A stretch of 64,000 nt of DNA from Gammaproteobacteria bacterium (GCA_026707735.1 JAPOWH010000006.1:186001-250000), one strand, 5' to 3'; numbered from the stretch's first letter, positions 17,980 through 25,516 are shown. Numbers and translations: made by a program. The notes: generated by a model not told the origin, from the letters alone.

Positions 17980-18642
17980 TTAATCTACAATTACCCCATC
18001 TGATACATACTGGTGGATTTTTGTTTCGACTCTAGAGATACGAAATACATTTGGTTCTGATGCTCTCTTGAGAAAAAAGCTACTATTGTCAATTATCAGT
18101 GTATACCTGAACGGAAGTGCGACTATCATGGTTTCCAATCTATAACGTAACAATTTGTCAGACCTTTGGTGTTGACGCAGTACGATACATAATAGGCACA
18201 CACTTCTGCGGTTACGTTCTCGTTTTCGATCACCAATAAAGGACACATGAGCGGTTCTTCCTGGTGTAAGATTCTTCGAACTTTGATTTGTCGGTCTCAA
18301 GCACGAAATTCCGATACGTATAGGAGAACCTATCAAAACCATCACCTTTACAACTCTCCAAGTAACTAAAGAGATTGCGATTACCCTAAGTATTGGATTC
18401 AGATATTTTGCAAAAAAATCTTCGTCAATTTGATCTCTAAACCTCAGTATTGAATCAATTGCATCCCAAACAGGCAACAATACTTCTGTATAGACATGAT
18501 AAGCAATGAACACGGTTACAGCAGAAACACCAAGAAAGTATAACCAGAATCCAATGTATCTGTCGTAATATCGTTTGATTTCAACACTCATCAAACCGTC
18601 ATCCGATGGCGTGCCGCTGGGGATTCCACCATTAGTAGTCAT
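17980..18642 (-). CDS. Two-helix membrane protein, transposon passenger
   Basis: The 220-aa protein has two hydrophobic segments (about residues 32-52, FWLYFLGVSAVTVFIAYHVY, and 84-105, LNPILRVIAISLVTWRVVKVMVLIG) and a basic C-terminal half rich in Arg and Lys. It starts at an ATG in TGTATGACTAC and reads toward the left transposon end. No family was recognised. A membrane-anchored protein with a cytoplasmic basic domain would fit the topology. Confidence 0.5.
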   Translation of the reverse strand: MTTNGGIPSGTPSDDGLMSVEIKRYYDRYIGFWLYFLGVSAVTVFIAYHVYTEVLLPVWDAIDSILRFRDQIDEDFFAKYLNPILRVIAISLVTWRVVKVMVLIGSPIRIGISCLRPTNQSSKNLTPGRTAHVSFIGDRKRERNRRSVCLLCIVLRQHQRSDKLLRYRLETMIVALPFRYTLIIDNSSFFLKRASEPNVFRISRVETKIHQYVSDGVIVD

Positions 18643-18901
18643 ACACGTTATCTTTCAGGTTTGCTGTCACGGAATCTGGTTATTCAATTGTACGCAAACT
18701 GTAAATAGTGAAAAGAGCAAGCGGGACAGTTTAAAATCTCCAACACTAGTCCCGCTCTATGCTAGACCGACTTTCCAATAGTTGAACAGGAGAGAACTCA
18801 ATCCATCGTGGTCTAGCGATGGCTCTATTCTACAAGACGGCTAGGGCGTGTCCCTCAAGAGCCTTAATCACCGTAGCCCCGAGTCAGACTCTGGCTTTCA
18901 C

Positions 18902-18946
18902 GTAAACCACCTCCTTTGTTTTCAGCGGCAATGGGAGGTGGTTTAC
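18902..18946. repeat. Strong hairpin in the 424-bp leader of the transposase gene
   Basis: GTAAACCACCTCC (18902-18914) and its exact complement GGAGGTGGTTTAC (18934-18946) flank a 19-base loop, 120 bp before the transposase ATG. The right arm contains GGAGGTGG, a ribosome-binding-site-like sequence that the hairpin would hide. No T-run follows, so it is not a standard terminator. It may limit transposase expression from outside transcripts. The rest of 18643-19066 shows no gene. Confidence 0.5.
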
Positions 18947-19066
18947 ATTTCCCTCTCAGACGCACAAAAAACACCCCTAACAAGTAGTACAGAGCCTCTG
19001 TGTGCTATCAGGCGACCATTCTGTAAATCTCCTTCGAAGTCGTAGACACCATAGCAGGGCAAGCCA

Positions 19067-20017
19067 ATGGCAGGAAGAAGACACAGAACCGGACTCGATC
19101 TGTTTTCACTACTCGATATGTTCCCCAATGAAGAATCAGCCAAAGACTGGTTCGAAAACATCTGGTGGTCAGATGGTCGCACCTGCGGTCACTGCGGAAG
19201 CACAAATACCAACCCACGCAAAAACGGAAAGCCAATGCCATATTGGTGCAAATCGTGTCGCAAATACTTCTCGATCAAGACTGGTACAGTCATGCAGTCG
19301 AGCAAGATCCCTATGCACAAGTGGGCGTTCGCCATCTATCAGTTCGCAACTGGCATTAAAGGCACGTCGAGCATGAAGCTACACAGAGACCTTGACATTA
19401 CCTACAAATGCACTTGGCACCTCTCGCACAGAGTAAGAGAGGCTTGGAACAGCAAGGAGAGCAAACAGCTAGAGAGCAGGTTCACCGGTGAAACAGAAAC
19501 AGACGAGACGTTTATTGGTGGCAAGGAGAAGAACAAGCACTCCAAAAAGAAGCTACGAGCAGGTAGAGGCACAGTCGGCAAAGCAGTCGTCGCAGGTGTC
19601 AAGAATCGAGACACTAACAAAGTCAACGCAAAAGTGCTACCCGGCACTGCGAGTGTAGTCATTGAGGACTTTGTCACCGACAACGTGGAGAAAGAATCAA
19701 CCGTCTACACGGACGATGCAAAGTACTACAGCGGACTAAAGGGTCTCGATTTCGAGCATAAGTCAGTCAAGCACTCGGTAGGCGAGTACGTCAACGAAAT
19801 GGCACACACAAATGGGATGGAATCGTTTTGGGCGTTGCTCAAGAGAGGCTACATTGGTACGTATCACAAGATGAGTCCAAAGCACCTGGACAGATTTGTA
19901 AATGAGTTCGTAGGGCGACACAATATACGCAGACTGGACACAGTCGATCAAATGGTCGCCATCACTCTTGCGATGAAGGGTAAGCGGTTGAAATACAACG
20001 ATTTGGTAAGTAATTGA
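19067..20017 (+). CDS. IS1595-family transposase
   Basis: The 316-aa protein has an N-terminal zinc ribbon (C40-x2-C43 and C61-x2-C64) followed by a helix-turn-helix-like region (KWAFAIYQFATGIKGTSSMKLHRDL) and an ISXO2-like DDE domain: D146 in ETDETFIGGKEKNKH, D216 in VYTDDAKYY and E252 in HTNGMESFWALLKRGYIGTYHKMS. The frame is intact and full length. The zinc ribbon and the GTYHKMSPKHLDRFVNEFVGRHN tail are diagnostic for the family. It acts on the 26-bp ends at 17894 and 22962. The ATG at 19067 is the first in frame. Confidence 0.95.
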   Translation: MAGRRHRTGLDLFSLLDMFPNEESAKDWFENIWWSDGRTCGHCGSTNTNPRKNGKPMPYWCKSCRKYFSIKTGTVMQSSKIPMHKWAFAIYQFATGIKGTSSMKLHRDLDITYKCTWHLSHRVREAWNSKESKQLESRFTGETETDETFIGGKEKNKHSKKKLRAGRGTVGKAVVAGVKNRDTNKVNAKVLPGTASVVIEDFVTDNVEKESTVYTDDAKYYSGLKGLDFEHKSVKHSVGEYVNEMAHTNGMESFWALLKRGYIGTYHKMSPKHLDRFVNEFVGRHNIRRLDTVDQMVAITLAMKGKRLKYNDLVSN

Positions 20018-20044
20018 ATAACTGTTACTACAACCTACGTCAAA

Positions 20045-20173
20045 ATGGATACCTACAAACGCAGATTTCCCAAGCGAGAGCAAGAAAAGGTCGAAAGCAA
20101 GCGATCAGAGAAGCCAGAAACAGATTCTGACAACTCTGACTGGATTGACAAGTCCAGACAGACACCTATCTAG
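20045..20173 (+). CDS. Possible 42-aa charged protein downstream of the transposase
   Basis: An ATG at 20045, 27 bp after the transposase stop, opens a 42-codon frame ending in TAG at 20171. The product is highly charged (KRRFPKREQEKVESKRSEKPE, then DSDNSDWIDKSR) with no hydrophobic core. The ribosome binding site is weak. It could be a small accessory protein of the transposon or chance. Confidence 0.3.
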   Translation: MDTYKRRFPKREQEKVESKRSEKPETDSDNSDWIDKSRQTPI

Positions 20174-20188
20174 TTAGGAATTAAGAAC

Positions 20189-20356
20189 ATGAACGAAAAC
20201 ACCGACAATATACAGAGACTGAACAAGCGAATCGCTTTCTTAGAATCCAAAATTCGGGAATTTGAGGCGTATAAGCGTAACCCCAAAAACCTATTTTCGG
20301 ATGCCGAACTTGCGGAAATTCGAGAGTTTATATTTCGAGAGTTTCATGTTCGTTAG
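20189..20356 (+). CDS. Small 55-aa coiled-coil protein
   Basis: The ATG at 20189 follows the previous stop by 15 bp and the frame ends in TAG at 20354. The sequence NIQRLNKRIAFLESKIREFEAYKRNP has hydrophobic residues at heptad spacing, followed by LFSDAELAEIREFIF, so a short coiled coil with a C-terminal helix is likely. It is the third frame in a plus-strand row after the transposase and overlaps the tail of the opposite-strand gene at 20353 by 4 bp. Confidence 0.45.
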   Translation: MNENTDNIQRLNKRIAFLESKIREFEAYKRNPKNLFSDAELAEIREFIFREFHVR

Positions 20357-20682
20357 TCCATACCAAGATTCTCCTTCCATTTATTGAGATCGTCTTTATT
20401 TCTGTCTAGTCCTTCCTCCATAATGGAAGAAAAATCAGCAGCCCAATTACTATGACTAGTCATGCTCAAGGTCAATCTGTGGGTGAAAATTGAATTTCTC
20501 CTCTTACTGCACCTCCGAACCAAAAAGCAGTCAGACCCCTCCTGACCACCCTTTGACTTGCATTGATACTCCTGCACAGTCACTGATTCACCTTCTGTGG
20601 GGCTTACATAATCATTCAACTTGTGAAGAATATGGTGCAGAATTTGGTTTGTTTCAGTTAAAGGATCGGTGTCGTTAAACAT
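20353..20682 (-). CDS. Hypothetical protein, last gene of a passenger operon
   Basis: The 109-aa product is soluble and polar with four cysteines (YQCKSKGGQEGSDCFLVRRC) but no recognised family. ATG at 20682 has GGAG eight bases upstream and lies five bases after the stop of the membrane protein gene 20688-21050, so the two are probably co-translated. Confidence 0.45.
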   Translation of the reverse strand: MFNDTDPLTETNQILHHILHKLNDYVSPTEGESVTVQEYQCKSKGGQEGSDCFLVRRCSKRRNSIFTHRLTLSMTSHSNWAADFSSIMEEGLDRNKDDLNKWKENLGMD

Positions 20683-20687
20683 AGTTG

Positions 20688-21050
20688 TTACTCCGTTGTT
20701 TCGTTTTCAGGCTCGTCCAGTTGTTCTAGAAGACCCACATCATCATTGTACCGTGCGTACTTCTTGCGATAGTGCTGAAACCACAGATAGGATACGAGGA
20801 TACCAGCTCCATAGAACATCCAGTCAGAACTTTTGTCCTCATGAAGTAGGTGCCTAAACACTTCCTTCTGTGTCATGTAAATAAGTTGGGGAAACCGATC
20901 AAATAGCTCATCAGGAGTATGAAACGCCAATAAATATGCTAAAGCGACTTTCGCGACCATAAACGTTAACCAACCATACAGCACTACAGAAAACCAGTTC
21001 CAGTTTGTCATTTCTCTTAGCGTGTCAAGGTAGTCCAGTTTCCTGCTCAT
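20688..21050 (-). CDS. Two-helix membrane protein, transposon passenger
   Basis: The 120-aa protein starts at the ATG at 21050, which overlaps the TGA of the preceding gene as ATGA; this coupling decides the start over an upstream ATG 13 codons earlier. Hydrophobic segments are WFSVVLYGWLTFMVAKVALAYLLAF and WMFYGAGILVSYLWF, separated by a charged loop, and the tail is acidic (EQLDEPENETTE). No named family is recognised. Confidence 0.5.
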   Translation of the reverse strand: MSRKLDYLDTLREMTNWNWFSVVLYGWLTFMVAKVALAYLLAFHTPDELFDRFPQLIYMTQKEVFRHLLHEDKSSDWMFYGAGILVSYLWFQHYRKKYARYNDDVGLLEQLDEPENETTE

Positions 21051-21259
21051 CCTGGTTCCTGAGTCTCCAACTCGACGCTTGGCAGACACGGATCTTTTTC
21101 TGCACTTCTGTACGGAAACACGTACCCCATGTGAAGCAGACCGTAGTTAAGCTCCAAATTAGCCAGCCTCACGATGAGACCGATGTTGAACTCTTTGGAT
21201 TCGTTCAGCGACGGCTCTTCGTGTCTACCTTTGTAGTAGCCTCTCCGTACCTCTCTCAT
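21047..21259 (-). CDS. Hypothetical 70-aa protein translationally coupled to the next gene
   Basis: This 70-residue frame (start ATG 21259) ends in TGA within an ATGA shared with the start of the 20688-21050 gene, a classic coupling arrangement. The middle (EFNIGLIVRLANLELNYGLLHMGYVF) looks like a folded core. No ribosome binding site is evident at its start. An upstream frame at 21256-21495 also overlaps it, but that frame coincides with a region of strong RNA-like pairing and is not called. Confidence 0.4.
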   Translation of the reverse strand: MREVRRGYYKGRHEEPSLNESKEFNIGLIVRLANLELNYGLLHMGYVFPYRSAEKDPCLPSVELETQEPG

Positions 21260-21319
21260 TTGGTCGTAGTCGAGTTCGACTGTGTACCAGTCGTTCGCAT
21301 TTTGTGCGACTGCCGTTTG

Positions 21320-21563
21320 GATTCTCCTATCAAGTCAGTGTTTGCAATGACTTTTTGAGCCCGAAGGTGTCGGGCTGTTGCAAATTTCACTTGATAGTGG
21401 GAATTCTCACGTATTCGCCTTTCGGCTGTCGTATTAGGTGAGCAACCCGACTCAGTGGTCAAGCGAAATTTGCAGTGTGGATAATGCCACAACAAAGATG
21501 CTAGGACTACAGTCGAGTAGCCCTAGCTTGAAGCAGGACAGAATTGAAGTCGTAGACTGTCCT
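21320..21563 (+). ncRNA. Candidate structured RNA with mutually exclusive stems
   Basis: Four hairpins follow one another. H1: AGCCCGA/TCGGGCT (21358-21376). H2: a 15-base arm starting GCAAATTTC (21380-21394) pairs with 21459-21473 with one mismatch. H3: GCTAGG/CCTAGC with inner CTAC/GTAG (21500-21527). H4: AGGACAG/CTGTCCT (21535-21563). The H2 left arm can instead pair with 21328-21347 (TATCAAGT and TTTGCAA), enclosing H1, so two alternative folds exist, as in riboswitches or attenuators. It lies 40 bp upstream of the gene at 21603 on the plus strand; the hairpins pair equally well on the minus strand, so the transcribed strand is inferred. Confidence 0.35.
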
Positions 21564-21602
21564 ACGCTGTATTTACATTCTGTCTAAAGGGAGGGAAACA
21601 AG

Positions 21603-21869
21603 GTGAGCAAAAAGCAGAACAAGGTCGTACACATAAACCTCATGGGTGGACTGCTAGGGTTGCTATTTACGCATCCTCAACGTGCTTTGAGGCAACGGAT
21701 AGAGAACGAGAATAAAGACGGGTGGAACTGTACCTACTTCATTGTTCATCAAGATGCGAACCTATTTAGCCTGATTCTGAAGCTGATCGTGCTAATAATC
21801 ACAATCGGTCTGTTCACATGGGGTGCTGGCTACATGATTCTCTTCGAGAAGGAGATCGAAGGCGAGTAG
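21603..21869 (+). CDS. Small membrane protein, transposon passenger
   Basis: The 88-aa protein starts at GTG 21603 with GGGAGGG seven bases upstream, a strong ribosome binding site. The N-terminal half is basic and soluble; the C-terminal half has a long hydrophobic helix (LFSLILKLIVLIITIGLFTWGAGYMILF) and an acidic end. The structured region 21320-21563 precedes it and could control its expression. No family is recognised. Confidence 0.6.
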   Translation: MSKKQNKVVHINLMGGLLGLLFTHPQRALRQRIENENKDGWNCTYFIVHQDANLFSLILKLIVLIITIGLFTWGAGYMILFEKEIEGE

Positions 21870-21928
21870 AACCCACCTGTTAGATTATGTAAAATACGGG
21901 AATCAATTGAGACAATAGGGAAGTTGTC

Positions 21929-22174
21929 ATGCCTAACTACTGCGTTAACCGGAATCTAGACAGTCAAGGCAAGAATCATGAAGTCCACAGACTCGATCAG
22001 CATAGACGTCCAGATGGGACATGGGGGTACTGTAGATACTTGCCAAACTGGAGCAATCAAATCGCTTTAGGACTGCACCACACGTGCCATACAGCAGTAA
22101 CGAAAGCGAAACGGCTGTACTTTCGCAACTCAGACGGTTGCTATTGGTGCAGTCGAGAATGTCATACAGGATGA
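21929..22174 (+). CDS. Small Cys/His-rich protein, putative zinc binder
   Basis: The 81-aa product starts at ATG 21929 with AGGGA upstream. It follows the pattern of a widespread family of short hypothetical proteins: PNYCVNRNLDSQGKNHEVHRLD, CRYLPNWSNQIALG, CHTAVTKAKR, then NSDGCYWCSRECHTG. The spaced Cys and His residues suggest one or two metal sites. Homologs are, to my knowledge, often found near mobile elements, with no assigned function. Confidence 0.65.
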   Translation: MPNYCVNRNLDSQGKNHEVHRLDQHRRPDGTWGYCRYLPNWSNQIALGLHHTCHTAVTKAKRLYFRNSDGCYWCSRECHTG

Positions 22175-22191
22175 ATACAGGAGAATTGTCA

Positions 22192-22386
22192 ATGAAAATG
22201 TATAAAGTCACTCTTAGTAAGCCTAGAGGAAGCAAGTTGGTCATGGCTGACTCAATAGAGGGTCACGAAATGGATCAAGATTCTTACATCTTCAAAAATG
22301 GGGAAGAAATTGTCGCTATATACAGAAAAATGGATGTAGTTTCCGTAGTGAAGCAAGGCGATGTATCGACAGACAACGATCAGTAG
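22192..22386 (+). CDS. Hypothetical 64-aa protein
   Basis: ATG at 22192 has AGGAGA eight bases upstream. The product, MKMYKVTLSKPRGSKLVMADS followed by SYIFKNGEEIVAIYRKMDVVSVVKQG, looks like a small all-beta domain that would display or bind through loops. It starts 17 bp after the Cys/His protein and so probably shares its transcript. Confidence 0.5.
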   Translation: MKMYKVTLSKPRGSKLVMADSIEGHEMDQDSYIFKNGEEIVAIYRKMDVVSVVKQGDVSTDNDQ

Positions 22387-22404
22387 AATAGAAAGCTATA
22401 TCCA

Positions 22405-22824
22405 CTAATCAGTTTCAGGCTTTTCCAAAGTACTCAGCCGCATAAAGGTAAAGGTTGCCGACCAAGCAATCAGAGCAAGTCCTACTACTGATTCGATTCC
22501 CGTCAGTATTCTCATTGGTCCAATTGGTACCAGATCGCCAAATCCAAGTGTCGTGTACACGGCAGCCGAGTAGTACGTCAAGTCGAACCATGTATTGACG
22601 CATTCTCCAGTCGTGTCAACAATGCACCCCATTCCTGGAACAAGACTAATGAGGTTGTAACTCCATGCATAGACCTGAATTTCTGCGATATGAGCCAGCA
22701 AGATTATGAGCGTCAAGATATAGACGTTTTTGATTCTGGAACTTGCCGTTATGACTTTCAGATGGATCCACGTTGCTACGCAAGCGATGATCAGCGAAAT
22801 GAGGATTGCAAGGAATTCGTACAT
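22405..22824 (-). CDS. Potassium-channel-like pore protein (Ion_trans_2)
   Basis: The 139-aa protein has two N-terminal hydrophobic helices (about 1-21 and 33-53), a pore loop with the selectivity-filter-like TTLGFGD at 91-97, preceded by DLTYYSAAVY, and a last helix (RILTGIESVVGLALIAWSATFTFM). This is the layout of bacterial potassium channels (TVGYGD in the classic form; Phe replaces Tyr here). It lacks a regulatory C-terminal domain. It is the last gene before the right transposon end, convergent with 22192-22386. A channel carried inside an IS1595-type element is unusual. Confidence 0.8.
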   Translation of the reverse strand: MYEFLAILISLIIACVATWIHLKVITASSRIKNVYILTLIILLAHIAEIQVYAWSYNLISLVPGMGCIVDTTGECVNTWFDLTYYSAAVYTTLGFGDLVPIGPMRILTGIESVVGLALIAWSATFTFMRLSTLEKPETD

Positions 22825-22936
22825 AGAAGGGTCACGTCTGGTGTCTACTTCTATTTATGGAAAAGAAAAGAGAAAACTGTAAATTGACAACACTGAGGAA
22901 TTAGAAAAGGAGCTGTTAGTTGCTCAAATCTGATGC

Positions 22937-22970
22937 TTTGTGTAGTTTCGCAGATAAGTCCCAATTAAAA
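22937..22970 (-). repeat. Right terminal inverted repeat and right target duplication of the transposon
   Basis: The exact reverse complement of the left 26-bp end occupies 22937-22962, and AATTAAAA (22963-22970) repeats the sequence outside the left end. Confidence 0.85.
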
Positions 22971-23009
22971 CCTTATCGATTATCTCTCATTCAAACGGGA
23001 AATTGCCCT

Positions 23010-23681
23010 TTATATTAGAGTCTCAATCACACTTACTATCTTTTCTAACTCACTCGGATTTGTCAAGAACCATTCATTCCCTGGAGATTCATCGCTCCGC
23101 CTTCCTGCCAGACTCAGAACTGAGTGTATAGTAGATTCCCATTGCGATATGTCATCAGTAGCCTTTATTACAAAGTATTCAGGTATTTGATGCATTGCTG
23201 ACGTTTGTGATGATATTCTATTGTATGCATCGCTACTCTTTCCCACTTTTATGAGCCAGTTCCTTTGTCCGTTGAGATCGGCCAACTGCTTGCTCTCTGG
23301 ATAGTAAAATCCATAGATGCCGCTGACTGCAGTTTTCGACGGAGATGCTCTTTCTCCGTTGTCAGTGCTGGATTCACCCCGCAAGGCCTCTCTTGTGTCA
23401 TTATCAGATTTAAGGATCTCTTCTCTATCGAAAACCCACAGACCATGGGACCTCTTTTCCGCATGGCCACGTTTCTTGAGGTAACTCAAAGCTTCTTCGA
23501 TCACGGATGATATAGCTCTGGTTGGCTCGATTCCGTCCCTCGATATGTGTAGTTCGAGCACTTCTGTTCGCATCTCACGTGTCCTGACAGGCTGTGTACG
23601 GCCGCCATAGAGCTCTAGAATGTGTTCGCTAGCAATGGTTGGGATTAGAGGTACACCGGCGACATTAGACTTCTTTGACAT
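23010..23681 (-). CDS. GIY-YIG/T5orf172-like nuclease-domain protein
   Basis: In the 223-aa protein, residues 121-210 follow the GIY-YIG-like T5orf172 pattern: GIYGFYY, WLIKVGKSSDAYNRI (catalytic-type Lys and Arg at 148 and 155), WESTIHSVL (Glu 182) and NEWF. The N-terminal 100 residues look like a winged helix (SVIEEALSYLKKRGHAEKRSHGLWVF), probably a DNA-binding part. Such domains occur in phage proteins, restriction systems and DNA-damage-related genes. ATG at 23681 has GGAG ten bases upstream. The gene is island DNA just outside the transposon's right end. Confidence 0.65.
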   Translation of the reverse strand: MSKKSNVAGVPLIPTIASEHILELYGGRTQPVRTREMRTEVLELHISRDGIEPTRAISSVIEEALSYLKKRGHAEKRSHGLWVFDREEILKSDNDTREALRGESSTDNGERASPSKTAVSGIYGFYYPESKQLADLNGQRNWLIKVGKSSDAYNRISSQTSAMHQIPEYFVIKATDDISQWESTIHSVLSLAGRRSDESPGNEWFLTNPSELEKIVSVIETLI

Positions 23682-23879
23682 ACACAATTAGCTCCTAGTG
23701 TTGAACGGTAACCAGTATTTTAGTGGCCAAACTAGACACTATCAAAGAGCTGCCACGTTTCAGGGACAGGCACAATTTCAAGGTAAGAGATTGCAGATAC
23801 TCAAATGGAGCGTTGGAGCCAACATAACAGGTACTCTGACTTCGTCATGCCTGTTTCAGATACTGAGGTGCATGAACGC

Positions 23880-24116
23880 CTAATACTTATCTCTGCTTAA
23901 GGATATTGGCTTCATCTGTTCGGTATGCTTTCGCAACAAACTGGTGAGTACGTCATAAACTTCTCGATTTGCTGCTCCGGTTTCGAGAGTGAACTCAATG
24001 ATCTGATCGTCACGAGAGCGAAATTGCCAACCAATTGCTCTCTTCTCGTTCACCTTGCACTCTTTCTTGCAGAAAAACACAGGTGGATTGGCTAACCTGG
24101 AGTACTGATTTGTCAA
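23880..24116 (-). CDS. Hypothetical 78-aa protein with an ideal ribosome binding site
   Basis: TTG at 24116 is preceded, six bases upstream, by GGGAGGTGATC, nearly the full complement of the 16S rRNA tail, so translation is likely despite the TTG. The product has a basic Cys pair (FFCKKECKVNEKRAIGWQFRSRDDQIIEFTLETG) and a C-terminal helix. No family is recognised. It is transcribed toward the GIY-YIG-like gene. Confidence 0.5.
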   Translation of the reverse strand: MTNQYSRLANPPVFFCKKECKVNEKRAIGWQFRSRDDQIIEFTLETGAANREVYDVLTSLLRKHTEQMKPISLSRDKY

Positions 24117-24338
24117 AGATCACCTCCCAAAGGATGGCCAAAAGTCTTCAGTAGGAACAACTCGTCGTATATCCCACCTTGGTTCTACACAAGGACTTAG
24201 TCTAGAAAACTGAGCAGTCTCCTGCGACTGCACAAACTGAGATTCATGAGCTACTGACGACACATTGGACTTGATGTCCAAGTTCATGGATGATACTCCC
24301 GAATCGACATCGTTTGTATACTCTCACATGCTTTGTCC

Positions 24339-25256
24339 ATGCGACGGGAACTTGGGACCATGCTAGATGACTTGCTAAGTGCAATTACAGGTGTTCAAGA
24401 AAGGATTTCACTCTACCGAGGTGTACTGAAACAAAACGAAATACGCACACGTGTTGTACTCATTGATCCGATATTGAGTGCATTGGGGTGGAACGTTACC
24501 GATCCGTCAACAGTTTCAATCGAGCATTTGACCGAACATGGACCGGTCGACTACGCTTTGCTTCTCGATTCTAAACCCACGGTAATAGTCGAAGCCAAAA
24601 GACTAGAAGAACCTTTGAAAAAGCATGAAATGCAAATGTTGACCTATGCAATGTCCCAAGGAATAAAGTATGCAGTGCTCACCGATGGCGATTCTTGGGA
24701 CATGTTCGACGTTTTTAGAGTGGCTGGCATGTCTGACAAGAAGATCTTGAGCATTAAACTCTCCACGATGCCAGCATCTTCAAGTGCACTCAAACTTCTC
24801 TCACTTTGGAACACGAGCCTGCAGTTTGGCGAATCCATTACTCCCGAAACTCCCGTTATCGTTCCTCCATTGACAGACAGAGGGTCACGGTGGCAATCAC
24901 TCACTAGTTACGACCCAGCCCCAGGATCGCCCTGTCCAAGCAGGCTAAGGTTTTGGGACGATAGTGAGGTAGAACTTAAGAATTGGCGAGACTTTTTATG
25001 TAAGACCATAGCAGCGTTTGATGATGGTCACTTAAAGCCTACGATGCTGCCTTTAGGTACGAGAAACAAAAACCATATCAGTTTAGAACCACGAAATCCA
25101 GATGGTAGCAACATGGTCAATCCAAAGTCTCTGATGGGGACTCCGATTCTCGTCGATCTCAAATTCAGTGCTCGTGAAGCGCGAAGGAGAGTTCGTAAAT
25201 TACTGAGCGTATGCGGAATCGAGGAATCTAGTGTGTCGGTAGCTTCAGAAAATTGA
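24339..25256 (+). CDS. PD-(D/E)XK nuclease-like protein (HsdR N-terminal-like domain)
   Basis: The 305-aa protein matches the N-terminal nuclease domain of type I restriction HsdR subunits: RTRVVLIDPILSALGWNV, then GPVDYALLL with the catalytic-type Asp and, 15 residues on, VIVEAKRLE (E-x-K), then MLTYAMSQGIKYAVLTDGDSWDMFDV. The helicase part of HsdR is absent and no methylase or specificity subunit is near, so it is a free-standing form; such proteins are often annotated as restriction endonucleases. The C-terminal 110 residues may bind DNA. ATG at 24339 is chosen over TTG 24333 and ATG 24360. It is the last gene before the right end of the island. Confidence 0.65.
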   Translation: MRRELGTMLDDLLSAITGVQERISLYRGVLKQNEIRTRVVLIDPILSALGWNVTDPSTVSIEHLTEHGPVDYALLLDSKPTVIVEAKRLEEPLKKHEMQMLTYAMSQGIKYAVLTDGDSWDMFDVFRVAGMSDKKILSIKLSTMPASSSALKLLSLWNTSLQFGESITPETPVIVPPLTDRGSRWQSLTSYDPAPGSPCPSRLRFWDDSEVELKNWRDFLCKTIAAFDDGHLKPTMLPLGTRNKNHISLEPRNPDGSNMVNPKSLMGTPILVDLKFSAREARRRVRKLLSVCGIEESSVSVASEN

Positions 25257-25516
25257 ATTTTGCATCACTGAGATATTTGGATTAGGTTCGGACTGCAGCA
25301 AATAAGAACAGTCTGTTTTTCCAACTAGATCCCTACTTTCTGTAGCAACCGAGAAATGGTGAGACACTTGGTATCCAGTTCAGAACAAGTTCGTGATTCA
25401 AAGAGAACATGTGCAGTGCTCGACAACCTGTACCTCATTGTGGCGCTTTGAAAAGGTTCAAGACCAGCGGATCTAAATTTTGCTTAGGGTTTCATGCTTC
25501 GAACACAATTGAGTCA

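Larger units (their letters stand above)
17894..22962. mobile_element. Complete 5,069-bp IS1595-type transposon with passenger genes
   Basis: Perfect 26-bp terminal inverted repeats at 17894-17919 and 22937-22962 enclose an IS1595-family transposase (19067-20017) and about nine other reading frames. The 8-bp AATTAAAA occurs directly outside both ends, the target-site duplication length known for this family. Identical ends and duplication suggest a recent insertion. IS1595 relatives are known to carry passenger genes, but a load of several small membrane proteins, a channel-like protein and a small Cys/His protein is unusual to me. The element landed in AT-rich DNA inside the older island. 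Confidence 0.85.
17527..25515. mobile_element. About 8-kb foreign island splitting the FGE-like gene
   Basis: The left gene half ends in ACATCG (17521-17526) and the right half begins with ACATCG (25516-25521). Removing 17527 to 25521, or the equivalent, rejoins the two halves in frame at the conserved HR dipeptide, giving EHRLPEDFGWGWGN. The interval holds an inverted-repeat element (17529-17852), a complete IS1595-type transposon (17894-22962), a GIY-YIG-like gene, a small gene and a PD-(D/E)XK-like gene. The 6-bp direct repeat may be the target duplication of the element that first inserted. No integrase is left, so the founding element is unknown and may have been built up in steps. Confidence 0.6.

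Noticed and set aside
21256-21495. 79-residue minus-strand frame overlapping 21259 as ATGA
   Set aside because: It starts with TTG without a ribosome binding site, has an unlikely composition, and coincides with long RNA-like stems that explain the sequence better.
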